In this document: in pieces, positions 46,078-58,700 of the stretch
Position numbering within the stretch: the first letter of the stretch is position 1
Layout: each line of letters begins with the position of its first letter
From: Setaria digitata
Taxonomy: Eukaryota > Nematoda > Chromadorea > Rhabditida > Setariidae
Length of the DNA stretch: 64,000 nt
Direction: 5' to 3'
NCBI GenBank assembly: GCA_003640385.1
Contig: RCAB01000131.1
Span: 1-64,000, forward strand
Notes under the pieces: generated by a model
Told to the model about the DNA's origin: nothing
The model's input: only the letters and a program-made list of their open reading frames with translations
Database searches by the model: none
Position numbers and translations under genes: made by a program

Positions 46078-49000
46078 CGGCCAAAGGATACCGTTTAAAA
46101 AGGAGGAGGCGAGTAGTTTAGTGGATTATACTTTACTTAGTTAGTGGATCGTGAGAGTCCACAGATTTAATTTGCAAATGTCGCTAGCTTTAGGCCGGCC
46201 AGCTTCTTTTTGTTGCTAATATTATCTGGCTGATGGTGTCGGTGTCGTGGCGGTGCTTGATGGGATGACAGTGATGGTGACGTAACGCTGTCACGTTAAG
46301 CAAATTTGATAATGAGAGAATGGGGATGAGAAGGCTGCTGATAATGATGATGATATTAGATAATTTGGGTAAATAAATTTTGGGACAAGTGGAATGAGGA
46401 CGAGGACGAGGTAAGTTGGTTTGCTGTGACACACATATAAACACTCCTAAGGCCTGTAATACTTTCAGGCCTATATGGACACAGAAGAGGGAGAAAGTGG
46501 CCTTAGAGCTATTACCAACTAAGGAAAAGGAGGTGAACGGCTGGGATGTCGGGTTGGGGTACCGGTGAGGTGCAGGGGGCTACGCAAGTGATGAATATGC
46601 CTCATGAGCTATTTACACTCTTCCTCCTCCTCCTTCCCTATTCTTACGCCACCCTCTTTTCATTTCTTGGAATGTCTGACGATGTGCGGACTACTACTAC
46701 CTCAGCTGACAACATGAACTATAGCTTTATTGGATTTACTGCCTCTCCCACTCTTCCTTGGGATACGGTACCTCTGTTAGCATGTCTTACGCCTTTTCCT
46801 CTTCCGCAGGCTATCGAGTAAGTTAGCATCTTTTCAAGTTCTTTCAAGACTAGCACGTCAACATCCATCGACAGAGCCTTGGTTGTTGTCGAGCAGCTGG
46901 CCTGATTGCTTGGCTCCTTCTGGCTGCTGCTTCTGCGAGATGATTTGATTATGGCTGATGAATGGTAAGGGAGCTGAGGAAAGAGGGTGAATCGCTTTCT
47001 TCGCACACAACAGCTCTTTCTTCCCATTTATATCGGGGTACAGGTAGAGGTACAGGTGCAGGTAAGCTACGGATACCGCTATGGGTACGGGCATGGGTTT
47101 CCCCAAATAACCGGCTAGAATATCATAACAACCTGAAAGAAGCATTGGAGAAGGAGGAATAGGCATAACAACTTGACAACTAATTCTTCTTCAAGTGGCT
47201 GCTTCACGTCACGCCGACAAAGCAGAAGCACAGGTGAAGGATTCATCGATACGATCAACGACAACACTTCAGACATATATTAACAGTGTAATTAATCAGA
47301 TCCAAACTCTTCTCCTCTGGATAAACCATCTGACAGTGTTTATGTCTCAATCTCGAGAATGTTTCCCAACAACAGTGTGAAATCGTTTACCGTTACCAGA
47401 CGAGTCAAAGAGAAACTTCCACTCAAATTCATCCTTTTCTGCAGTTGACTTTCTTCAGCACTTATGTCACTGTCTAACGGCCAATTGCCAATAAATGCCA
47501 ACTTTTTTATGGAAATTTTGCTATATGACAAAAGTTCAGCTAATCTATATTTCATTATCCATGCCGTTGTGAATTAATTTTCGGTTGATTATCGTTTGTC
47601 AGCTTTTCTCGTCTCCTGAAACTTGAAGTTACTGCAAATCTTACTAATCTACTTTGTTTTTTCCAGCTATACTGTCATGCCACTTATTGATATCAATCTG
47701 AGATCAATAGTTTCTTCCTTTTTTTTTTCACTTAAAGATGAGAGTTCTAGTTCACAAATATAGATATAAGCTATCTTTATGCTGCTTTTCTTCGCTAATA
47801 CTTTTTTGAATCGTGGCAATCTTTGATTAGTCTTAAAAGCAATTAAGATAATCTATTTTCAGAAATTTATTATGAAACAAATAAAGTTATCCGCTGATAA
47901 TTTCTGAAAAGCCACTTGTTTTCGTATAATTAACATAATGCTTTTATAATCATGTTTTGATAAGATTTTCAGAAAAAGGCATTTTATTTCCATTAGATTC
48001 ATCTTTCCACTTGATCACTGTCTTTTCAGGGGTACAAGCTGCAGGCTAAATTAAACTTAGTCCATGCAGAGAAATTTTAAGATTAATTGGAAAAAAAAAG
48101 AAAAAAAGAAACATCGTTACATTACATTCCCTTCGCGTTGATACAGAATTAGTTAATTATTTAATTATTTTTATGGTTTCTGTCGCTGACATATATTCCA
48201 AATTCCATCCATTATCATGAAAATTAAGTTGAAATTCTTTTCAGAAGCTTATTCGACAATAAAATCCATTTGTTCTATTGCATGTGTATCTGTTAGATGT
48301 GAATGTCATTCTTTAATTTTGAGACAAACGATTGCTCTGAAATGATATACTAAGATTTTGAAAGTACTTCTTTGTTCATGAATTTCAATAAGGCTACTGT
48401 ATTGATTAATTAATCGATACAATTGTGAAATTTGACATACTTACAAATGTATTTAAAATAAAAAAAAAAAAACTCAAGTGAAATTCGAAGTGTAGAAAAC
48501 ATTTCCTTATATGGTTCGTATGTTATGGAAGCAAAATCTTAAGATTTCCAAATTTTAGGACTTGAAAGAATGATATGGTGTTCAGGAGGACAAACAAATT
48601 CAAAGTATCCAGTAATACCACTCTAAGCAAACTCTTTAGTAATTTGCATTAAGAAGTGAATAAAAAGGAAAAAGAATGTTCAAGTTCTGCGATATGGGGC
48701 TGAACTGATAAAAAGATACTCCGAGTGATAATCAAATGCTTGCTTACTTAAATTTAACTTATCATCCATGCATCTACAAGCTGAACAAAGCACAACACGT
48801 TATTTAGTTAGAAATATTGGAAATGGAATGCATGGTCCGCATATAAGCATGGAATGCGGTAAGGATTCCGGTTACTCTCAGATTATAACACTTATTTTCC
48901 TAATCATAGGGAAAAATGAATCGATAAGTCAGTAGATTGGTTTAAGATATATATATTGATCTAGCTACTGTTCGGATGCTCAGAGAATATCACTAATGAA

Positions 49001-49261
49001 GGAAATAAACAAATTTTAGTCAGGGATGTTACACCTGCTGCAATGTACACCATCTCTAGCAGATAAATGTCCTTGTATTAGAACGCCCGTTTGATATGAT
49101 GGCACTATTACCAGGACGATACTAACTGATATCATTCAACTGTTTATTACCGGAATCTTTGGAAGTTTTGCGAATCAAACAGGGCGCTATCAAAAGCTCC
49201 AACTTATGTGGATGTTCCATTGTTCCAATTATATATCTTGAAATATTCGTTTATTTGTGTT
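46078..49261. other. 5' flank of the homeobox gene and intergenic DNA
   Basis: The first 1.1 kb (46078-47200) is less AT-rich than the rest, with a degenerate GGTACAGGTAGAGGTACAGG-type repeat near 47035-47070. Open frames there appear on both strands with no family features, so I read the region as promoter or enhancer DNA rather than genes. From 47600 on it is AT-rich and empty as far as I can see. Confidence 0.45.
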
Positions 49262-49316
49262 ATGTTTGGATTACCTGGCAAGTTTCAACGACGCCGAGAG
49301 TCCGATTCTGAACAAG
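49262..49316 (+). other. possible isolated first coding exon
   Basis: An ATG at 49262 opens MFGLPGKFQRRRESDSEQ and meets a donor (AACAAG|GTACAC) in phase 1. Codon use looks coding and basic/acidic residues follow a short hydrophobic start. I could not find a partner exon: joining it to the membrane-protein exon at 50351 breaks the frame. Confidence 0.2.
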
Positions 49317-49611
49317 GTACACCATTTAGTATTGATGCTCCTGAATTTTAGGAATGAAGCTTTCCGCGCTCTTCCTACTTGCTAGTATATAATCACTTTC
49401 AGATGAAGGAAAAAAGTTTTTTTATATAAAAGCATTAATTGACATAGACTTTATGACGATAATAAAATGACTTCTAATAAAGAAAAATTATTTTAAACTA
49501 ATTATAAATGAGTCATTACATGAAGACTAGGAAAACTAATTTGTAGAAATTAGGAGAGATTAACTAAATTTTGTTCATAAAGCAATATTGACCTGCTCTC
49601 AGTCAAGTTTC

Positions 49612-49797
49612 AAAGTAGATTTAAAAATTCTTTAGAATCTAGTCTAACAATTAATCCAAAAGTTGGCTTCAAGAATGCAAAATATGGATTAAGTGTATTG
49701 TCTACAAATGGTTCCAAGTGTTCTTCTAATCCAATCACCGACACATCTAGCATTTCCACAGAACATCCTATAACTTTTGAAGCAAGAAGCAGGTACT
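49612..49797 (-). other. possible isolated 3' coding exon
   Basis: On the minus strand an acceptor (ATGTTTCAG) just above 49797 is followed by 61 open codons: YLLLASKVIGCSVEML, then GLEEHLEPFVDNTLNPYF, ending EFLNLL and a stop. Composition is unlike the low-complexity chance frames nearby. No upstream exon or family was recognised. Confidence 0.25.
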
Positions 49798-50295
49798 GAA
49801 ACATATCCGCTTTCCATCCTTTTTTTTTTTAGTTAACAATGGAATTAATTAATGACAAATTCGCAAATGAAATTATTGTTCCTATCCTTCGGTCAATTGA
49901 CATTTTCCGATCATCAGTCAGCTAAACCCGAAAAGAGCTAAAATTACTAATCACTTGTTTTATATGAAAACAATCTTTTGGTATTTCTTCAAGGTTATCT
50001 ACAATACTTTAAATCACTATAATTTCAAACTATCAGAATTCAGAATTTCTGGTAAATCTGTATGAACCGATTGTTATTCCTCAAACTACCCCCAATTTAA
50101 AGAATCAAACCTGAAATTAGTAGTAGCTATCGGAGAAGATAAAAGGAAAGGGATGAGATTAGAAAAAGCAATGATACGCATCGTTGAGTGAATGGACTTA
50201 ATCGACAGTCAATAAAGGAATGAATTCGATTTGATCCTGCGATTTCAATTAAAACATTTTTATTGACACCTCTCTATCCCTCATATTAATATCCA

Positions 50296-50330
50296 CAAAC
50301 ACACACTCTGAGAGAGAAAGAGAGAGAGAA
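50296..50330. repeat. CA/GA compound microsatellite
   Basis: Short CA units followed by GA units, 20 to 55 nt upstream of the membrane-protein start codon, probably in its 5' leader or promoter. Confidence 0.7.
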
Positions 50331-50350
50331 ATCGGTGTACAAACAGTCAG

Positions 50351-51920
50351 ATGGCATATTTTTACCGCAGCACTAAGCATATCTCCTGTGAAATGAGGTA
50401 AGTCATTGGTTTTCAAATTTTAGATTGAATTGAATCAATGATTGTTTTCTTTCATATGGAGATTTTCATAATGCACTGATTTTTATAGCAGCAGAAGGTG
50501 GCTTTTTTGTATGCTCATTGTGATATCTTCATTATTCCTTCTACTCATCATTGCTATTATAATAGCATTTGGCATGAACGGTTTGTTTTACACTTTTGCA
50601 TAAGGCATAAGGAACTGTTGTCTCCTCATGAATAAATTTTTGTCTGATAAGAATGACAAGTTCTCTGATATTTTAGTTTAAAGTAGATTACAGTTGAGCA
50701 ATGTTTGTAGCTGCAAAGCAGATTCAGCGCACTAGAGGTGAAGTTGTTCGTTTGTATCGCTATCTATGACTTATCACCATATAAAGAAGCTTTTGATAAT
50801 TCTACTTGCAGTAAAATAATTTGAATTTAAGTTAAGTTAGAATAGTGAAGTGTTTGAAACATAGCGAAAAAGAAGTACTCGGTTACGGATGATGGCTTTT
50901 TTCAGTCCTTTTAATCAGACTACCATCCCAGAGATCGCAGCCATATCCATTCGTCACTCTTAATCCTTTGCCTAATTTTACACTGCAACCTTTTCCACCT
51001 CCAATTCCTGGCCCACTACCTGTCATTCCAACACTGCCAACGCCAACAGATCAACTTCATAAACGAACATTTCTCTGTCAGATGTACTTATTGAATCAAG
51101 CCAATCAAGCTTACTCAAATTATAATCTCTACGAGTACCGTCAAGCATCTCAGATGATCCGGAACGCGGTATGTGAGTTACATGACATAACTTGGAATCT
51201 GTTCTCTCTTCAGATTCTTGAGCATAATTACTGTTCGACATTGGTTGCGTAGGATGAAACGGTAGATGTCTTAGGAGCACGAAACTATCAAGTTAATGAA
51301 TAATCTGGAGATAAATCACTCGGAAAGAGATTGTTTTTCAAATCATCTAAAAAGTACACTTTACTTATCTTTTGCTCTAATTTTGATAATTAAGCTACTG
51401 GAAAGCATTCCACCTGTTGAACTGCAATTTTTCTTAATCATAACATTTTCACACTTGCATTGACGTCTAATTGAAAGCACCTTAAAAAAATGTAAGCATT
51501 TAACTTTTGATTTTTAATTTAAAAAATTCAAACAATATTTAAAATTTTCAAATGAATTTGTTTTAGATACATTACGAACTAAAGCAATCTTCTCTAAAAC
51601 CGTACCTTGAAAATGTGCAAGTGTTGTATTTGCGCAACAGGTAAAATTAAAATAAATTTATCTATGACATATCATTCAGCAATAGCTAATTTACGAAATA
51701 TTACTTGCGATTTTCAATAATAGTTAATTTGTGAGTTATTTTTAGTGGCCCTAATGTTGCGGTGGAATTTGCAATAATACTGCTTGTTCCGTCACATGCA
51801 GAAATTGGTGTGACAGCTGTGAAAAATGTCCTTCTCAGCATTTTACCACAGATCGAAGAACAGCTAAATGGCACTCATATCGATAGAAATAATATTTCGG
51901 TAGAGTACCTTAGCAGCTAA
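50351..51920 (+). CDS. type II membrane protein with proline-rich stalk and SEA-like ectodomain, five exons, 216 aa
   Basis: Exons: 50351-50397, 50489-50580, 50906-51168, 51567-51640, 51746-51920 (TAA); all in frame. The ATG follows CAGTCAG, so a spliced leader could be added right at the start codon. A short cytosolic N-terminus (residues 1-19, ending SSRRW) is followed by one hydrophobic helix (LFCMLIVISSLFLLLIIAII, to residue 43). Basic residues before and none after give N-in orientation. Residues about 60-95 are a Pro-rich stalk (PFPPPIPGPLPVIPTLPTPT). Residues about 98-195 follow the SEA pattern: FLCQMYLLNQANQAYS, an amphipathic helix, LENVQVLYLRN, then a beta strand VAVEFAIILLV. The GSVVV self-cleavage motif of mucin SEA domains is missing (GPNVAVEF instead). 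N-glycosylation sequons NFT, NGT and NIS are present. No exact family is recognised; the SEA call is pattern-based. Confidence 0.75.
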
Positions 51921-52999
51921 TTTCCTTATGATATTCCATCCAACTTATCATTTATGGCTCACTTTGTTAATTATCCACCGAAATGATCTTCTGGAATTAC
52001 CTAGTGTCAGTGAATAAAAAAAAATTGTTCCGGAAACGGTGCCAGTGGTAGGAAGTGTTGGATCAGAAAAGATAGTCAAGAATGAGGAGTTAAATTAAGC
52101 GGAGAAAAGAAGCAACAAGTGGAAGCATTCATAAATTCTGTTCCTTCTTGCTCTTAATATCTCAACTTTCGGATTCCTTCTCTCCTTTCTTCTTCTCCGG
52201 TAATTAGAATTATTGAAGCATTTCATTTCATTTTAATATTTATCATGAATTACTGTGATAAAACCTTTTTATCACTATGGTATCTAATAAATGGACTTCG
52301 GCCAAAGTTTTAATTTCCCGAAATCACAAAGATACTGTAAAGGTTATTATTGTGCTTTCTCTAAAAAAAAAAAGAAAAAAAAACCATGGATACTTGATAA
52401 GACGAAATAAAGAAAATTAAGCATGAATATCATATGCATCAATCATCACATAAAAAATCACTTTTATTGTTGTGATCGTTATCACTATTATTTATATTAT
52501 AACCTTTCCCATAACAGACTTTTATCAAAATATTTTACCCATATTCTATGTGAACAATAAGCATATTTGAGCATGGCTTAGTGCTGAAAAAGTAATATCA
52601 CAATAGATAGATAGTCTCTAGAATTCATCACCTATTGGAGATGCATATGTTTAGGAGAGAGACCCGAGTACTTCAACTGTTCTGAAGAAGTTAACAGTGG
52701 ACATTATTGAAATCAAGCCTTTGGTCCCTTTGCTATTTCTCCTTTTTTGAGATATTCTTAGTAGGCAGATTAGGAAGAATGGTAAAAACTTGCAAATCAT
52801 AAACCAGAAAAGGTGATAACTGATAATTTAAAAGTAATTTAGGCTCTGAATGATTTATCGCGAAGAATAAGTTCTACAGATAGTAACAGTATGAGTGAGA
52901 TGAATATTTGACACAATATGTACAACAAAGCCTAGAAAAAAAATTATGGCATGGCACCATGGCATGATTCGTAATTTCCAAATGTTATTGAAGAAATCA
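51921..52999. other. intergenic gap between two convergent membrane-protein genes
   Basis: AT-rich with a poly(A)-like run near 52365 and scattered AATAAA-type hexamers. Nothing else seen. Confidence 0.5.
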
Positions 53000-55738
53000 T
53001 TAAATCTTCAGAATGCGTACGTCTTTCAGTAACTGCCTATTGAGAAGTTCATTCTCCTGTGGTGCTGTCGAAGCTTCGAAATCTCGAAGTACGATGATTC
53101 GGTCTCCGTTTTGTAAATATTCATCCTTTTTCAAACGTTTGAATGTGTTGCCCAGGGAAATGCCGAATTGTGATAGTAGTGTACTGCAACAACAACCACA
53201 GCACCTTAAACATTCGTGGAAATATAAGCATTCCGAAATAATCAGTTGTTTCAATTAGCTGATTAATTAAGTTTGAAAGGAAGTGATGAAAAATTTCATA
53301 ATTGGGTAATGAAGAAGTGAACACGAAAGTGAAAAGTCTACAATACATAACAAAAATCGTTCATCTAATATGGTATATGAGATGATTGAATCCCGGATGT
53401 GGTATTATATAGAATTTTGATTTCATTCAATAAAAATCAAATGACATCCATTTCAAATTATAAAGTGAATCCATTTCCATGGACTGGCTAACAATTAATT
53501 ACTGAGGGAAAAAGCTATGAGAAGCATTCTTGAAATTGTTGAAGTCACAGTGTTCACAAGCTACTCAAGAACTACTTATCAGTATTCTTAATTTAGAGTG
53601 GGTTAAAAGAACAAAAAGGAATATTTGTCGATAGATTTGTTCGTTTCAAAAAAATGTGCCAAAATATTTCTGGACCTCTAAACATTGAAAGCTCCCATTC
53701 AATGCATAAATTAAACCATATATTATTTAAATGATCCATAAATATTTATTACTTATTTCAAAACAATTATGCAGTGTTTAAATTTAGCTCGAATTTAATT
53801 TCAGAAGCCCTGCAGCAGAAAAAGACACTAGCTGATTTTCAGCTTTGCATATTTTTTATTTGCTAAAATCCATAACTCGAATAATTAGTGGAAAATTCAA
53901 GTAGGGTTCGTACTGTAGCTGTATCAGAATTAAAAATCGTAATACACCTCGCAGGATTCAACACTGGTCAATCAGATATAAAAACTTCGTTTTTCTGGAA
54001 AAATTATTTAAAAAATGAAAGAAAGATAATGGAAATACTACTCACCCTGAAACAATGAAGATGTAGAGGAGACCAATAAGGATGATAATAAATAATATAG
54101 GGGCGATAATATTTCTGAAAACCCATGAACAAGCTTCTCCAAGTTTTGCGAGAAGTTCATCAAAGCCATCATTGACACGATTTGGTACTTCTGAGAAAAA
54201 GCCTTCAACCTAAATGTTATCAGCCAGCTGATGATTTCTTGGGATTTTGAAATTGATGCTAAAGAGGAGAAGTGACAAGCTGGAGATTTTCCATTACAAT
54301 GATAGCGCTACTAAATAAATATATTATTACAACTAAATGAAATTAATCAAAATTATACAGTAGAGTGAAGTTAATACAGTTATCAAAATTTAAGAATTAA
54401 TGCTTTAAATAAATGAACGGAAGCTTGTAAGACAACATTGTAGCAATAAAACTATGGTGGTAGAACGGATTGTCTTTCACTCATGGATGAGAGAGTGCTT
54501 CAAATGAAAAGTTGAAAATTCACTTCATCACCAGCTCCACGTAGTGTTGTTTCGGCTGTTTCCATTACCGTAGCTTTCAATTTTTCACCACCACTTTTTA
54601 AATTCCTTGCTACCGTGCTGAAAATATCCTTCGATCGTTGAACAAAATCCTGCGCATTGTCGAGCTTTTTCCCAAACTCTGAAATATTTTGTTTGGAAAT
54701 GAAAAACTGACTAGGAAACTGAAATCGAGTTTGCCATCAAAAAATGAATTTTTTTTTCAGAGTAAAAATTGCTGTGCTGACAATTTTGAACAAACCATAG
54801 TAAAAATCTTGGAAAATAAGTACATAAGAATAACATCAGAGTTTCTGCCCTATTTAAAATTAATTCTCAGTAAAAGTTAAATGATTTTTAATATTGAGCA
54901 ATGTATATGACTGACTAGAACTATATTGGAATTTGACTAAAACTATCTTCAGTTATAAACAACATAAAATTAAAATTGTTTTAAGAGACTTCTTCTGCAT
55001 TAATACAAAAGCTCTGAACTTTAAAATTTAAAATTAAAGATTAAATACTTCAGTATTTAAAGTTAATTGAAGGCAAGCCAGTATCGTAAGGAAATTGCTT
55101 AGATTAATTAGTTCAGATGCGTTTTCTAGTATACATGTTGAGACCTAGTTTTGCAAGCATTATGTAACCAGGTAGAGAGAGAAAATTTCAGTAAAACAAT
55201 GGCAAAAAAAATATTGAATTCTTTTCTGGAACTTTAACTTTGTTTTTTTCTTACAATTTTTACAAAAAAATCATATTTCTAGAACTAATAATTTAGAAGT
55301 GATAATAAATCAGTTTTGTAACTTTAAAAAATTTTTGTAGGAGAGAGAAGTTACAGTGCCATCTTTTGTAAGTATTTCAATAGGTGATGAAATGTTGGGC
55401 ATAATTTTTAGACTTTTTTTTCAAAGAAATTGTGTAAGAAAGATTATTAAATTTTAGTGGTAGATGAGTGCGACAGAAAATAACTCATATGATTTTGCAG
55501 TTTTCAAAAAATTTTTGTCAGAAAGTTATTATAAAATATTTTAATGAGTGAGCTTTTTCTTAAACAATTAAAAATAGAAATTTAATGGACCATTCAGGAA
55601 TTGATTAGACTTTTCACCGATTGTTTGCTGTGTTTGTTGGAAGAACTGTTTCATACTTTGTGTCCATTCATCGGTTAAAAATGACAAACCACTGGTGCTA
55701 GCAACCAATGTTATCGCTATACTAATTGCTACATGCAT
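53000..55738 (-). CDS. type I membrane protein with juxtamembrane Cys cluster, four exons, 223 aa
   Basis: Exons on the minus strand: 55738-55591, 54678-54524, 54209-54046, 53204-53000 (TAA); all in frame. The ATG sits directly behind TTGCAG, a good cis or spliced-leader acceptor. MHVAISIAITLVASTSG is a signal peptide, with cleavage near residue 16-18. The ectodomain (to about residue 130) is mostly helical and amphipathic: MKQFFQQTQQTIGEKS, then KKLDNAQDFVQRSKDIF, then KLKATVMETAETTL. It has almost no Cys. One membrane helix (IIAPILFIIILIGLLYIFIV, residues 135-154) is followed at once by GCCGCCCS (156-163), a likely palmitoylation cluster. A 60-residue charged tail ends the protein. I do not recognise the family. 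The helical ectodomain could form coiled-coil oligomers or bind lipid; both are guesses. Confidence 0.75.
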
Positions 55739-58700
55739 CTGCAAGATTAATTGCTGAACTTGTAGCTTTTTTGCACTAATGAATGCCAGATATGAGAAGT
55801 TTACGCTCCGATAAATAGTTCGTGTTACACTCCTGAAGGAATACAACCAAACATTACTACAAAGGTCACAACGTCGGTTCCATTTTCGGTGCCCGTAAAT
55901 CATAAATGTTTTTGGCTCCTTGCAAACCTATCCAACCGGTTGTTATGTTGTCGGAACAATTAGTTAATTAATTCTATGTATGTTCCAATGATATGAATTG
56001 ATGAAAAAGTGCTTACCGTAACAAATGAGGCACAATCATACGATATCCTTCGCTAGAAACAAGGATGTTAAAGAGATAAGCAATGGTTCATCAGAAGATT
56101 TCACTGAACTGATCCATTTTTCCTTAGTATTGTATTAATTTTCTCTTTCTCCTGCCCAGATGAAATACCGATGCATCAGATAGCTTAGTTTTCTGAAAAG
56201 ATTGTTAGATAAATAAAAATTTGAGAGGAAACACTCTTTTTTAGCATTTGTGACCGCTGTTTATTATATTGTTTAATATCTTAAAGCAAATATTTGGTAA
56301 ACTTTAAAACTAATCGGTGTAAAAGTTATTTGCTAATTGTCCATCAATTTGCAAATAATAGTCTCAGTGATTGTTGTAGAAAAAAAAAAAAACGATTTCC
56401 AATGTTATAGTTATTCAAAAGGATGAGAATTGGAATCATTTAAAAGAAACAAGAACGAAGCATTGTTATTTTAGAATGAGCTCGAAATTTTGAGTTTCAG
56501 TTGTCAGAAAGTCGTTCTGTACATTAAAAGACATTTGTCATAGTAGATTTAAATCAAATTTAGTTTTGTCATAGCAAAATGAATTAATAAATACAGTAGC
56601 ACTGTTTTTTATTCATTACACATGACGAGATTTGTTTTCCGACTTGGTCATAGAACTAAAGATTGGTTTAACTGTTAACTGCAAACTGATTTTATTGCAA
56701 AAGGAATGCATTTATAAATATTATAGAGTGTCTTTCCAGAATTTTAGTCAGTCGCAATAATATCATTTCCAAGGTGTTGAGATTGAATTCCGTGGATTTT
56801 CCAAGTGACGAAGGCAGTTTTCATGGATGGAAGGGTGGATGATCAAGTAGAATGAGTGAGCTAATAATTTATTATAGGAAACATGCTGACAAATTTTTCA
56901 ATCTTTCAAAATAACCTTTTTGTGAAAATTTCACAGTTCGTTTTCTTGACAAACTTTTGTACTTTTATGCTTTCGAGAAATAATAGCCAAATTTAAATTT
57001 GTAAGCCATAATTTTGTTTTTTAGAATGAGAAAGGAAATGAAGCGAGGAACGGAACAGTGATATAAACAGATTATTTGACGTTTCCAATGATTATTGTTA
57101 AATCATTTCTTATTAATATTCATTGATGATTCACTGAAGATTCATTGGATTATCAATTTTTCTTCGCCTGTTTGAATTTTTCAGATTCAGTAATTCAAAT
57201 TTGAAGCTTCTCTATTGATTTCTTGCTGTTATACTTACAGTTTCTGTGTTGTGATTTCGGTCTTGGAAAACCTTCAAATTAAAATTATCATGTTAGCAAA
57301 ATGTAAAATGCTATCACTAAACAACTGACTAAGAAATTTTGATATATGCTCTGTCTAAATAGCTATTTAATATATTAATTAAATAGATTAAATGACTATT
57401 AAATATGTCTATTAAATTAGCTAATAAAGGAATAAGCAAATAAAATAAGCGACAGCTAAACTGATTAAAAGAACCAGAAGTGATTACGTAATTTAAGTCG
57501 TTTGTGTATAACAAAACGGAGCAGAGGGTTTTACACGGAAAATATTGATAGAGTTTGCTGATAGAGACCACTTATTGGTTTTATTCAGTAAACAACATAA
57601 CTTAGTTTGGATGATTGAGATATGTTAACAGATCTCTAAGAAAGAAAGGCAAATAATTTGTACAAGTAATAATAATTTTCACTTCAAAATACCAACCAAC
57701 AAAGTGACTACGTCTTTGATCGGTAAATAACAAAATGAACAATGGAACGATAGTAGCTTAATTTGTTTATTTCTTCCTTCTTAACAACTAACACTTCCAA
57801 TTCATGAACTGATCCTATTAATACCAGTTCGTTACAAAATTTATCCAACATTAGTGTGTCAAGCCATATTATAGAATTTTGATTAGTGTAAAAAGGATTG
57901 CAGTGAATATGCTGATATGTTTAAATGAAAAGGAGTACTAGAAAGAAACTTTTAGTGATTTCTCAGCATCAGATAGTGCTGAAAAAAAAACTGAAGAATA
58001 TAATTAATTCTATTTTAACACATAAAATTTCTGTGTGTATTTTTCTGACAAAGACATCAAACGATGATCTTCTACTGAATAATTGGCATAAAATGGATTA
58101 TTAAATTAAAATTAGATTGCAAAAATTTGAAAAATCAAAGCATTTTCCGTGCTGAGTTCGAGCTGCGCAGTGTGTTTGTATTTTCTCATTGCAAGTTTGC
58201 ATCGTGCTGCACGAAAAGCAATGCATTGAGTGCAATGGAAAATTTCATTTAAAAATTATAATAAAGGGATTGGAAGTGAGAATTTTCCATGTTATATAAG
58301 TATCATAAAAGTAAGAAAAAAAAATTGTTATAATCAGTCAATTTTTTTACGCTATTAATTTTTTGAAAAGAGAAAAATGTTTCGTTGAACTTTTTATTGT
58401 CGATTCAAAAATGAATCATTACATTTTTGCTACCGTTTACGATTTACCGTTACATATCTGTACACCTCCTCTTTCCTCTCTGTCCTGTTCTTCTGTCACC
58501 AATATTTATTCCTCAAAAAAGACCCTTCACATCTTCTGGCGTTTTTTTCCCGGAGGAATAATAATGTCTTTCACTTGTATTAATTTTCTTCAAAAATTCA
58601 CTTTTTGATTTCCATAAAATATTCGCTTCAAAATGCTAACATTCTGAGGAATCGGGAAAAAGTTGCATATATTGGTGCAAAATGTGCAAATTAAAAAAAT

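Noticed and set aside
46546..47166. Overlapping frames of 90-100 codons on both strands upstream of the homeobox gene
   Set aside because: They come from a less AT-rich, partly repetitive region (GGTACAGG-type units) open in several frames at once; no splice context or family features.
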